This document shows positions 1 to 6,800 of a stretch of 10,484 nucleotides of DNA, one piece after another. Source of the DNA: an uncultured Porphyromonadaceae bacterium (GTDB taxonomy: Bacteria; Bacteroidota; Bacteroidia; Bacteroidales; Muribaculaceae); the NCBI GenBank assembly GCA_900548875.1, contig URMA01000098.1, positions 1 to 10,484 of the forward strand, given 5' to 3'. The translations under genes were made by a program, and so were the position numbers. The stretch's first letter is position 1. Every line of letters begins with the position of its first letter. The notes below the pieces were generated by a model. The model ran no database searches, was not told where the DNA came from, and saw nothing but the letters and a program-made list of their open reading frames with translations.

Positions 1-50
1 GTAAAATAGTCCTATTTTTTCCAATTTGCTATTGGAATTTCCATAAGAAT

Positions 51-314
51 AGATAGTGAAAGTCGAGGGCAGAAAACCAAACTTGTTTGAGTTTTATGCT
101 GAGACGCATCCTATCTTCTGCAAAGATAATGAAAGTCGAGGGCAGAGACAAATCGAAGACGTAGTTTTCAGATTTGTCTCTGCCGAGGTGCATCCTATTT
201 AATTTAAAGATAACGAAAGGTTAATATTAGACAGAAGAACAGAAGTACAAAATTTTTCTTGACAGTCAATTTTAAAATCTGTTCATTTGTTCTTCTGTCA
301 AGATATAAAGAAAG
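51..314. repeat. Tandem array of three hairpin-forming intergenic repeat units
   Basis: Four junction sequences of the form AGATAnnGAAAG begin at 51, 124, 208 and, in degenerate form, 301. They delimit three units of about 73, 84 and 93 bases. Units 1 and 2 share GAAAGTCGAGGGCAGA after the junction and GCATCCTAT near their ends (106-114 and 190-198). Each unit contains a hairpin of different sequence: an imperfect one at 69-99; a perfect 14-bp stem at 141-154/171-184 with a 16-base loop; and a long one at 230-299 whose outer 12 bp (230-241/288-299) are perfect and whose inner part pairs imperfectly. Conserved junctions with differing but self-complementary interiors suggest a dispersed family of structured repeats. 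I believe similar sequences occur between genes in other Bacteroidales, but I could not check this. No protein is encoded here. Alternatives are transcript-end structures or a remnant of a small mobile repeat. Confidence 0.7.
121..152 (-). promoter_or_regulatory. Bacteroidota-type promoter inside repeat unit 2, reading leftward
   Basis: On the minus strand a TTTG box (149-152) is followed after 20 bases by TATCTTTG (121-128). This matches the Bacteroidota housekeeping promoter (-33 TTTG, -7 TAnnTTTG). Transcription would start near 113-117 and run through the unit 1 hairpin toward the left edge. The -33 box lies within the stem of the unit 2 hairpin. No minus-strand reading frame of note lies between here and base 1, so the target is either off the window or a non-coding transcript. 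The equivalent position in the other units is degenerate. Confidence 0.5.
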
Positions 315-545
315 ATGAACGGAGGGGCGAGTGAAAACACCGTTTTCAAGGTTTCTCAGATGTTGTTGTGCTGATTCTTTCTGCCGGAGTGTGCTGTTTT
401 CTGTTGTTTCTTAGAAAATCGTGTGTAATCAAAACGAAATTGCTTTTTCCCTGTAAAAACGATAAAATTTGTGTGGATTATAATTTGTTGAATTTTAGCG
501 TCATATATTTGTGCTTGAAGTCGTGGATGAAAAAATGTGCCGGAA
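315..545. other. AT-rich intergenic stretch with no supported gene
   Basis: Between the repeat array and the tRNA promoter, both strands carry only short overlapping frames with no recognisable protein features. A 7-bp hairpin (332-338/342-348, loop ACC) lacks a T-tract on either side, so it is not a convincing terminator. A TATATTTG at 504-511 matches the -7 consensus, but the nearest TTTG (484-487) is only 16 bases upstream, so I do not call it a promoter. Confidence 0.5.
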
Positions 546-548
546 AAA

Positions 549-580
549 TTTGCAGATTTAAAAAAATCGTCGTACCTTTG
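549..580 (+). promoter_or_regulatory. Promoter of the tRNA-Val gene
   Basis: TTTG at 549-552, a 20-base spacer and TACCTTTG at 573-580 form an exact match to the Bacteroidota promoter. Transcription would start near 584-588, leaving a leader of roughly 33 bases before the mature tRNA, to be removed by RNase P. Confidence 0.8.
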
Positions 581-619
581 CAACGCAATCGCGAAAACGA
601 TAGCACAAAATAAAGAATC

Positions 620-694
620 GGGCGTTTAGCTCAGCTGGTTCAGAGCATCTGCCTTACAAGCAGAGGGTCGGCGGTTCGAATCCGTCAACGCCCA
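620..694 (+). tRNA. tRNA-Val, anticodon UAC
   Basis: The stretch folds as a complete cloverleaf. The acceptor stem pairs GGGCGTT (620-626) with AACGCCC (687-693), with discriminator A694. The D arm has GCTC/GAGC. The anticodon stem TCTGC/GCAGA encloses loop CTTACAA, so the anticodon is TAC at 655-657, reading valine GTA codons and others by wobble. The T arm GGCGG-TTCGAAT-CCGTC contains one G-T pair. The 3' CCA is not encoded and must be added after transcription. It is a single-gene transcription unit with its own promoter upstream and terminator downstream. No repeat of its 3' end was seen elsewhere in the window, so there is no sign of an integrated element here. Confidence 0.97.
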
Positions 695-702
695 CGAAAG
701 AG

Positions 703-735
703 AGGTCGCAAGTTGATTGCGGCCTTTTTTCTTTT
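703..735 (+). terminator. Intrinsic terminator after tRNA-Val
   Basis: A 9-bp stem, AGGTCGCAA (703-711) with TTGCGGCCT (717-725) including one G-T pair, has loop GTTGA. A run of Ts follows directly from 725 and continues as a pyrimidine tract. It sits 8 bases after the tRNA and ends its transcript. Confidence 0.85.
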
Positions 736-898
736 CCCTTTTTTCTCGGCCGCAGAGAGCAATGTTTTTGCGTAAAAAACTTGAGTATTGGGTTGAAGAT
801 ATGAGCCTGCTCATAGCGTAGTCCGGCAGAGGCTTGATGCTGATGGGCGTTGGTCTATGTCGAAAATTGATTTTGGTATGGCATGATATTGCATAGCA

Positions 899-933
899 GC
901 GCCGGCTTGTCACTGTCTGTGGCAAGCCGGCGC
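899..933 (-). terminator. Long GC-rich hairpin downstream of the lysine-rich lipoprotein gene
   Basis: A 15-bp stem (899-913 with 919-933, one G-T pair) closes a five-base loop. It begins about 20 bases after the stop codon of the minus-strand gene at 953-1435, where a terminator would be expected. No T-tract follows on the minus strand, and on the plus strand the following GTTTGTGTTTGG is only moderately T-rich. It could be a transcript 3'-end structure protecting against exonucleases rather than a classical intrinsic terminator. Confidence 0.5.
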
Positions 934-952
934 GTTTGTGTTTGGTCAATTT

Positions 953-1435
953 TTAATCGATGTAGCCTGAAACCTGGAATTGGATGCCTCCTTTTCCGGT
1001 TATCTGTTTGTAGAGAATTGCTCCAAACTGGAACAGGGGCTCTCCTTTGATGATAACCTTTTCGGCATAGCGGGGAAGCCTCGGCACTACCATTCCGACA
1101 TGCGGACGGACAACTTCATAGACCGACGGTTCGCATTCGATGTAGTAAACACCGTCGTCGTACCAGTAGTCATGTTTGTCGTATTTTATCACAACGGCAT
1201 TTGCCGGGTGTTTCTTGACTTTAGTGCCAACTTTTATTACGACGGGTTTTTCCTTCTTGGCTTTCTTCGCTTTTTTAGGTTTCTTGTGTTTCTTGTCCTT
1301 TTTAGGGCCTTTATTGGCGATTACTACTTTTGTAGTCGACGGAGCGGGAGAAGGGGTAAGTCGTGTTGCGGCTTCCACTGGCATGCAGCTTGCCAGTACG
1401 AGAATAAGGCAGGTTAATAAAGCAGGTGTTTTCAT
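953..1435 (-). CDS. Small lysine-rich lipoprotein, possibly DUF6515-like
   Basis: 160 residues. The N-terminus is a lipoprotein signal peptide with lipobox LASC, so Cys17 would be lipidated. The residues after Cys17 are not acidic, which argues against the Bacteroidota surface-export signal and favours a periplasm-facing anchor. After a Ser/Pro/Thr-rich stretch, residues 45-62 are six consecutive KKx triplets (third residues D, H, P, A, A, E), a strongly basic linker. The C-terminal part (about 88-160) has the pattern YWYDDGVYY, then VVRPHVGMVVPRLP, then an I-K-G-E turn and a final Tyr-rich strand. This resembles the DUF6515 family of Bacteroidota exported proteins; that assignment is from memory of the pattern and moderate at best. 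Function is unknown; binding of an anionic envelope polymer is a guess. It lies downstream of two L,D-transpeptidase genes on the same strand, with a weak promoter of its own. Confidence 0.8.
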   Translation of the reverse strand: MKTPALLTCLILVLASCMPVEAATRLTPSPAPSTTKVVIANKGPKKDKKHKKPKKAKKAKKEKPVVIKVGTKVKKHPANAVVIKYDKHDYWYDDGVYYIECEPSVYEVVRPHVGMVVPRLPRYAEKVIIKGEPLFQFGAILYKQITGKGGIQFQVSGYID

Positions 1436-1461
1436 AATTTTTTCGTTTTAGTTGTACGTTG

Positions 1462-1469
1462 CTAAGATA
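1462..1469 (-). promoter_or_regulatory. Probable -7 box for the lysine-rich lipoprotein gene
   Basis: TATCTTAG on the minus strand matches TAnnTTTG except at one base and lies 27 bases upstream of the start codon. No TTTG is found about 20 bases further upstream, so the promoter is weak or the gene is partly read from the transpeptidase gene upstream. Confidence 0.4.
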
Positions 1470-1552
1470 CGAAAAATTATGATATGCGGTGATATATTTG
1501 GCCCGTTTGAGTACGAACGTAACGGTTTTGGTGGCAAACGTAAAGTGGGCGG

Positions 1553-2260
1553 TTACAGAATGTCGTGATTGTGGCTGTGCAGAATGCTGCTCTGCGCAAG
1601 ATAGTCCTGCTTTTCGGCATAGATGAACAGAACACTGCCTCCTTTGATGGCATCGATAATCGGGCGTGTCAGCGCGCGCGGAAGGGCAGGGCAGCCGAAA
1701 CTTCTGCCGAGGCGTCCGCTTTTTGCCACTTCGGGATTGGCATAGTCGGCTCCGTGTACAACAATGGCACGGCTTCGCGCCTGGTCGTTCACGCCCTTTT
1801 CCAGCCCGTCGAGGATAAGCGAGTAGCCGTTACGCCCCTGGTAGGTGGTTCCCGTAAGGTAGAATCCCAAGGAGCTTTTCAGCGAGCCGTTTTTGTTGGA
1901 AAAGGAGGTGGCATATTTGCCTCCGCTGTTTTTTCCGTGGGCAACCACTGAAGAGTAAAGCAGCTTTTTGCCTTCCATGTCGAACACGTACAGGCGTTTT
2001 TCGGTCGACGGCTTTGAGAAGTCGATGAGTGTCAGAACCGGCCTTTTCTTGTTCTGTATTTTTTCGTATCCTTCCACAGCCTGTTCAAATGCGGTATAGT
2101 TTACAATGCTGTCGAGGTGCATTTCATGAAAAAGCCGTTCGTAACGGGTGGTTTCCGTAGAGTCGCACGGCGTTTCGGCAACGACGGTTTCCGCCTTGCT
2201 TTCAATGAGCCATGTCAGTGGCAAAAGAAGTGTAAATAATGTGAGAAAAATTGACCGCAT
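1553..2260 (-). CDS. Murein L,D-transpeptidase, YkuD_2 type (catalytic-domain family)
   Basis: 235 residues. Residues 1 to about 23 form a Sec signal peptide with a hydrophobic Leu/Phe/Thr core, giving a periplasmic protein without a lipobox. Residues from about 75 to 217 fit the YkuD_2 L,D-transpeptidase catalytic domain: strand VLTLIDFSKPSTEKRLYVFD, the VVAHGKNSGG and ATSFSNKNGS segments, LGFYLTGTTYQGRNGYSLIL, and the active site IVVHGADYA followed by GRLGRSFGCPALP. His169 and Cys190 are the expected catalytic residues; the Ser-x-Gly-Cys arrangement replaces the SHGC of classic YkuD. The family uses this Cys to form or exchange bonds at the meso-diaminopimelate of peptidoglycan stem peptides; which reaction this member performs is not shown. 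The ATG at 2260 is preceded by a good -7 box. It lies 93 bases downstream of another L,D-transpeptidase gene on the same strand. I saw no clear terminator after the stop. Confidence 0.88.
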   Translation of the reverse strand: MRSIFLTLFTLLLPLTWLIESKAETVVAETPCDSTETTRYERLFHEMHLDSIVNYTAFEQAVEGYEKIQNKKRPVLTLIDFSKPSTEKRLYVFDMEGKKLLYSSVVAHGKNSGGKYATSFSNKNGSLKSSLGFYLTGTTYQGRNGYSLILDGLEKGVNDQARSRAIVVHGADYANPEVAKSGRLGRSFGCPALPRALTRPIIDAIKGGSVLFIYAEKQDYLAQSSILHSHNHDIL

Positions 2261-2285
2261 TTTTTTTCGTATCCTGAAATCGGTG

Positions 2286-2293
2286 CAAAGTTA
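2286..2293 (-). promoter_or_regulatory. Promoter (-7 box) of the YkuD_2 transpeptidase gene
   Basis: TAACTTTG on the minus strand is an exact TAnnTTTG match, placing the start of transcription near 2278-2282 and giving a leader of about 20 bases. The -33 region (about 2313-2317) does not contain TTTG, so the upstream element is weak. Confidence 0.6.
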
Positions 2294-2353
2294 CGCTCAA
2301 TTTTTCTTCGGTGGAATGGGTTATATCGTTAAAAATCAACAAAAAAGCTTGAT

Positions 2354-3361
2354 TTATTCAATCACGACAATCAATGTCCGTTCGGTCGGCGCCCATTCGT
2401 AGATGAACTGTGCATGCGATGTGGCGTTGCGTACGCACATGTGCGATTTGGGGACAGTGCCCAGCGACCAACTGTATTCTATGATTCCCGTTTGAGGCAG
2501 GTTGGTCGGCACACCGTGGATGTAGGCTCCGTTCGTGAAGCGGCTGGCAAACGGTGCTTCACCGCCCAGTTCCGTAGAGCCGTCCTTGAGAAAGAGCATC
2601 TGCTTTTTCTTTTCCTGTAGCAGGAACACGCCCAGCGGTGTCTCCTGTGCGTAGGGCGGAGCATGGCGTCCGGTTGTGGCCGGATTCATGCTGAGTATGT
2701 CCCATTTTCCCCTCGATTTCCTTTCCAGTGTCGTGATGTTCTGGTCGATGCGGTCGACGACGATGACATGCGAAAATTCCACCTTCCCCGGCAGATGTTT
2801 CAGATAGCGGCGCGTAACGAGCCATTCTTTGCCCGTGTTGACCGGCTGTATCCGCCAAAAGTTGCCGGTGGTGTCGTTCAGCCACACAATCGAGCCGTCG
2901 CGGCCGTAGCGGACGGGGGTGACGGTGTCGTTCAATCCGTAAATGGGAACTGACTGGTAGCGTTCTACTCCGAGGGTGTCGGAAATGCGCGTATATTCAT
3001 TTCTGACAAAAGTTTTCACGAGCGGTGCTTCGCCATAACGGTTTTTATAGTTTCGCATGACGGCCCATCGCATTTTGTCGCTTTGCATGTTTTCAATGTC
3101 GGCAAGATACTGCTTGATCTTTTCCCATTTGAACGAGCGCGTTGTGTCGCGGTAGGGATAGACGTCATCCAGCGTGTATTTGTCGAATTCGAGATTCTTT
3201 GTGAGCGTTATTTCTTCCGGGGTCAGTGGCTTTACGAGCGGTACGGCCGGTATAACCGGCTGTGGTTCGACCGGCTCCGGGGTAGGGGTGACAGTGGGGG
3301 TGTCTGTGCAGGCGTATATTAATAAGGTGTAAAAAATTGAAAGTGCTTTGGCAAATTTCAT
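2354..3361 (-). CDS. L,D-transpeptidase (YkuD domain) lipoprotein
   Basis: 335 residues. The signal peptide ends in a lipobox-like LIYAC, with Cys18 probably lipidated, followed by a Pro/Thr/Glu/Val-rich spacer (about 21-47) that would hold the enzyme away from its membrane anchor. Residues 48-190 are a less conserved N-terminal region. The YkuD catalytic domain covers about 195-334: the VIVVDRIDQNITTLER strand pair, MNPATTGRHAPPYAQETPLG, FASRFTNGAYIHGVP with His282, and VPKSHMCVRN with Ser306, His307, the nucleophile Cys309 and Arg311. This is the classic SHxCVR active site with Met in place of the usual Gly. The family makes 3-3 peptidoglycan crosslinks, links proteins to the wall or trims stem peptides; the substrate here is not determinable. 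A strong promoter lies 36 bases upstream of the start. At its end a 5-bp AT hairpin (2350-2364) overlapping the stop, followed on the minus strand by a T-run, may be a weak terminator. Confidence 0.9.
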   Translation of the reverse strand: MKFAKALSIFYTLLIYACTDTPTVTPTPEPVEPQPVIPAVPLVKPLTPEEITLTKNLEFDKYTLDDVYPYRDTTRSFKWEKIKQYLADIENMQSDKMRWAVMRNYKNRYGEAPLVKTFVRNEYTRISDTLGVERYQSVPIYGLNDTVTPVRYGRDGSIVWLNDTTGNFWRIQPVNTGKEWLVTRRYLKHLPGKVEFSHVIVVDRIDQNITTLERKSRGKWDILSMNPATTGRHAPPYAQETPLGVFLLQEKKKQMLFLKDGSTELGGEAPFASRFTNGAYIHGVPTNLPQTGIIEYSWSLGTVPKSHMCVRNATSHAQFIYEWAPTERTLIVVIE

Positions 3362-3396
3362 AATTTCTTCGGTGATTGTGGTTATGGCTTGTCTTG

Positions 3397-3428
3397 CGAA
3401 TATAGGTAAAAATAATCAGAAAAACAAA
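3397..3428 (-). promoter_or_regulatory. Promoter of the YkuD transpeptidase lipoprotein gene
   Basis: On the minus strand, TTTG at 3425-3428, a 20-base spacer and TATATTCG at 3397-3404 (one mismatch to TAnnTTTG) form a near-consensus promoter. Transcription would start near 3389-3393, about 30 bases before the ATG. Confidence 0.65.
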
Positions 3429-3695
3429 TATATAAGTGGTTTGTTTGCAAATATATAGGTGATTGTGGAAAGTTGTGTTGCCGTTTGTTCGTTGTTTCCT
3501 GCCATTTGTGGCATTTTGCTTGAAAATTCAGGTTTGGTTACAAGTTGTAAGCCACATTGTGGCGTTCGTTGATTCGTTGTGAAGAAAACTTTATAAAATA
3601 GTTACAGAATGTAATTATATAAACATGTTATACAGCATATTTTTATAGCGAGGTTGATTTTATTTACGAAATGACAGTAAAAAACCATAAAAAAT
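3429..3695. other. Divergent intergenic region, AT-rich, with short repeats and dyads
   Basis: No gene is supported here. The 11-base word GGTGATTGTGG occurs at 3371-3381 (inside the leader of the transpeptidase gene) and again at 3458-3468. Two small GC hairpins, GCCA-TTTG-TGGC (3501-3512) and GCCAC-ATT-GTGGC (3551-3563), sit in otherwise AT-rich sequence. The octamer GTTCGTTG occurs at 3487-3494 and 3564-3571. A dyad, TATAA-ACATG-TTATA (3618-3632), lies about 64 bases upstream of the susC -33 box, where an activator or repressor of the SusCD operon could bind. None of these matches a known operator that I can name. Confidence 0.4.
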
Positions 3696-3727
3696 TTTGT
3701 CTATTTCCTAAAAAAACATTTACTTTG
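3696..3727 (+). promoter_or_regulatory. Promoter of the susCD operon
   Basis: TTTG at 3696-3699, a 20-base spacer and TTACTTTG at 3720-3727 match the Bacteroidota promoter except for the second base of the -7 box. Transcription would start near 3731-3735, leaving a leader of about 108 bases before the ATG at 3841. Confidence 0.75.
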
Positions 3728-3731
3728 TCTT

Positions 3732-3840
3732 AAAACAGTAGTGATTGACACTGAGAAAACACTGTTTTTGACTTGGTGAATTGAATGTAAATGTTAAAAT
3801 TATAATAACCTGTCTAAAAAAACACTTTATTTTAACGCTT
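3732..3840 (+). promoter_or_regulatory. Untranslated leader of the susCD mRNA
   Basis: The predicted 5' end of the mRNA can form an 8-bp stem, AAAACAGT (3732-3739) with ACTGTTTT (3761-3768), while a smaller alternative (AAAAC-ACT-GTTTT, 3756-3768) competes for the same bases. Further on are a start-stop pair ATGTAA at 3785-3790 and a four-codon frame 3791-3805. The length is typical of SusC-like leaders. Regulation by structure or by a small RNA is possible but is only inferred. Confidence 0.4.
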
Positions 3841-6800
3841 ATGAGAAAAAAACATGTATTATGCGTCGCACTTTTCCTTGCGTTGGGTTGCCCTACATGG
3901 TCAGGCAGTCAATTGGCTGCTCAGACTACGGCTTCTCAGGTACAAGCCGGAAAAGTCAGTGGTGTTGTTACCGACAACAACGGTGATCCAGTGATTGGTG
4001 CATCCGTCATGATTAAAGGTACAAACACCGGAGTCGTTACAGATGTGAACGGACATTATGTTTTGCCAGCAAAGGCCGGCCAAACTATCGTGGTATCTTA
4101 TGTGGGCTTAGGCCAACGTGAAGTACGCGTAACATCCAACAAGCATGTCTATGATGTGAAATTGTCGAGCACGACAAATTTGGACGAAGTTGTAGTAACC
4201 GCATTGGGCGTATCCCGAGAGAAAAAGTCGTTGACTTATGCAGTCGATGAAATTGACAGCGAAGAACTTTTGAAAAACAAGTCAACCAACGTGTTGAACT
4301 CTCTTTCCGGTAAGATTGCTGGTGTGAACATTACCCAAGGTTCAGGTGCAGCCGGTGCCGGTACGCAAATCATCCTTCGTGGTGGTACATCATTGGAACG
4401 TGATAACCAACCGTTGTTCGTTGTCGATGGCGTTATCTATGATAACTCTACATCATCTGTCGGTAACTCCGCATTCGACGGTATGACAACTACCGCTACA
4501 ACCAACTCTAACCGTGTGATGGATATCAACCCGGAAGATATCGAAAGCATGTCAGTGCTGAAGGGTCCGGCTGCTGCCGCTCTTTATGGTTCTCGTGCTT
4601 CTGCGGGTGTCGTTATCATCACAACTAAGAAAGGTCAGGAAGGCGCCGTTGAAGTGAACTTGAATGCCAAGTACAACACTTCATGGGTAAAGAATCTTCC
4701 TTACGCACAAACAAAGTACGGCCGTGGCTACTATGAAGAAAGCGGTTCGTACAATGATTATTCAACTCAGTCTTGGGGTAAATTGCTGGACGGCTCAACA
4801 CCGGTTTACGACAATATTGGCGATTTCTTCCAGCAAGGCGGTGCCTGGGATACCAACTTGAGCGTATCCGGTGGTACAAAGAACAGCACGTTCTTCCTGT
4901 CAGGTTCATACTATGATCAGGACGGTATCATCCCGACAACCGGCTATCAGAAGGCTACTTTCCGTTTCAACGGTGAACAAAAATTCAAGATGTTCACATT
5001 TGGAGCAAGTGCAGCTTACTCTCAGGCCAACACTGACAAGACTTTGACATCAGCCGGTCTTTACGGCTCAGGCGGTACAGGTTCTATGAACTCTGTTTAC
5101 ACTTGGGCTCCGACTGAAAACATGAAACACTGGTTGAACGAAGACGGTTCTAAATATCGTATGTTCGAAGGTCGTCAGAACCTGGAAGACGATGTTGAAA
5201 ACCCGTACTGGATTTTGAACCGTTATAAAATGACGGATGAAACAGAGCGTTTCACGGGTAACTTCTCCATCAAGGCCGACGTTACCGACTGGTTCTGGAT
5301 TTCCTATCGTATGGGTGTCGATAGCTATACTACGGAAAACCGCAATATCATCGGTGAAAACAGTGCCGTTAAGGTAGAATGGCAGGATGGTATGATGAGT
5401 GAAAACTCACTCCGCTACCGTTACTTGTCATCCAACTTGATGATGAACTTCAACAAGCAGTTCGGTGACTTCGGTACAAACTTGTTGATTGGTACATCTA
5501 CCGACGATATCAAGTCTGTAACTAACTATCGTATGGGTTGGAAGTTTGAAGTTCCTGAATTCTATTCATTCAGCAACGTCTTGGCTACTAACTCCAAATT
5601 CCAGGAATCAACTTCACAGCGCCGTTTGGTTGGTCTTTACGGTGAACTTCGTTTGGACTGGCGCAGTGCATTGTTCTTGACAGTTACAGGTCGTAACGAC
5701 TGGACATCCACTCTTCCTGTCGACAACCGTTCTTACTTCTATCCATCAGTGGGTGGTGGCGTTGTATTCACAGAATTCATGCCGAAGAACGATATCTTCA
5801 CATTCGGTAAGGTTCGCGCATCTTGGGCTCGCGTAGGTAAGGATGCTGCTGCATACGTTACCAATACTTATCTTTGGGATGTTCGTACATATCTTGGCAA
5901 CAAGTCAGGTGTCGGTCAAAGCTGGCAACGTGGTAACCCATATTTGAAACCGGAAATCACAGAGTCAACGGAAATCGGTCTTGAAATGCGTTTCTTGAAA
6001 GATCGCTTGCGTGTTGACTATGCATTCTATACTAACAACTCTTACAACCAGATCATGACTCCGCGTCTGTCACAGACAACTGGTTTCATTCTTCTGTCAG
6101 TCAACGCAGGTGACGTTTACAACAAGGGTATGGAACTTTCTATCAGCGGTACTCCTGTTCAAACAAAGGACTGGACTTGGGAAACTGGTTTGAACATGTA
6201 CGGCAACCGTGGTACGGTTGACAACCTGATGGACGGTGTTGATATCCTTTATGTAACAGACGTACAGGTTGGTAATGCAAAGGCTGCATCTTTCAACGGC
6301 GGTAACTTTATGGCTATTTCCGGTTCTCAATGGAGCCGCACTCCGGACGGAAAGGTAATCCTTAACGATTCTTACATGCCGAAGACCGACGGTAAGACAA
6401 CTTACGAAATCGGTAACCGTGAACCGAAGTTGCAAGGTGGTTGGAACAACACTGTAACTTGGAAGAACTGGTCATTCAACATGTTGTGGGAATTCCGTTT
6501 TGGCGGTCACGTATATAACGGAACTCAATATGCTATGACAAATGCAGGTTTGAGCAAGCTGACTGAAAACCGTGAATCTTTGACAATCACCGGTGTTCAG
6601 GAACAGGCTGACGGAACTTATAAGGATGTAAGCAAGACATTCACTGCTGAAGGTACATACGACTTGAACGGTGCTCAGGTTTCTGGCCGTTACTTGATTC
6701 AGAACTACTATCAGAGCTACTACACTCAGGAAAGTGCAAACTTCATGACTGACGTAAATTCACTCCGTTTGCGTTCAATCTCCTTGACTTATACTTTCCC

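Noticed and set aside
12..44. Minus-strand ATG that could begin a gene leaving the left edge
   Set aside because: The frame hits a TAG after ten codons, so no gene starts here.
141..299. Invertible promoter flanked by inverted repeats, as in Bacteroides phase variation
   Set aside because: The segments between the paired arms (155-170 and 242-287) hold no promoter match, and no invertase gene or capsule locus is present.
51..314. CRISPR array
   Set aside because: Only three units, irregular spacing, hairpins that differ between units, and no cas genes.
356..613. Overlapping frames on both strands before the tRNA
   Set aside because: No start signals, domains or signal peptides; they cover the tRNA promoter and look like chance openings in AT-rich DNA.
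620..694. tRNA-Val as an attachment site for an integrated element
   Set aside because: No repeat of the tRNA 3' end, integrase or mobile gene is seen in the window.
626..949. A 107-codon minus-strand frame whose end reads TDSNRRPSACKADALNQLS
   Set aside because: Its C-terminal part is the antisense translation of tRNA-Val, a known annotation artefact, and it crosses the terminator and the large hairpin.
3781..3840. TTG start that would add twenty residues to SusC
   Set aside because: It would place a hydrophobic, lysine-containing stretch before a complete signal peptide; the ATG at 3841 is the better start.
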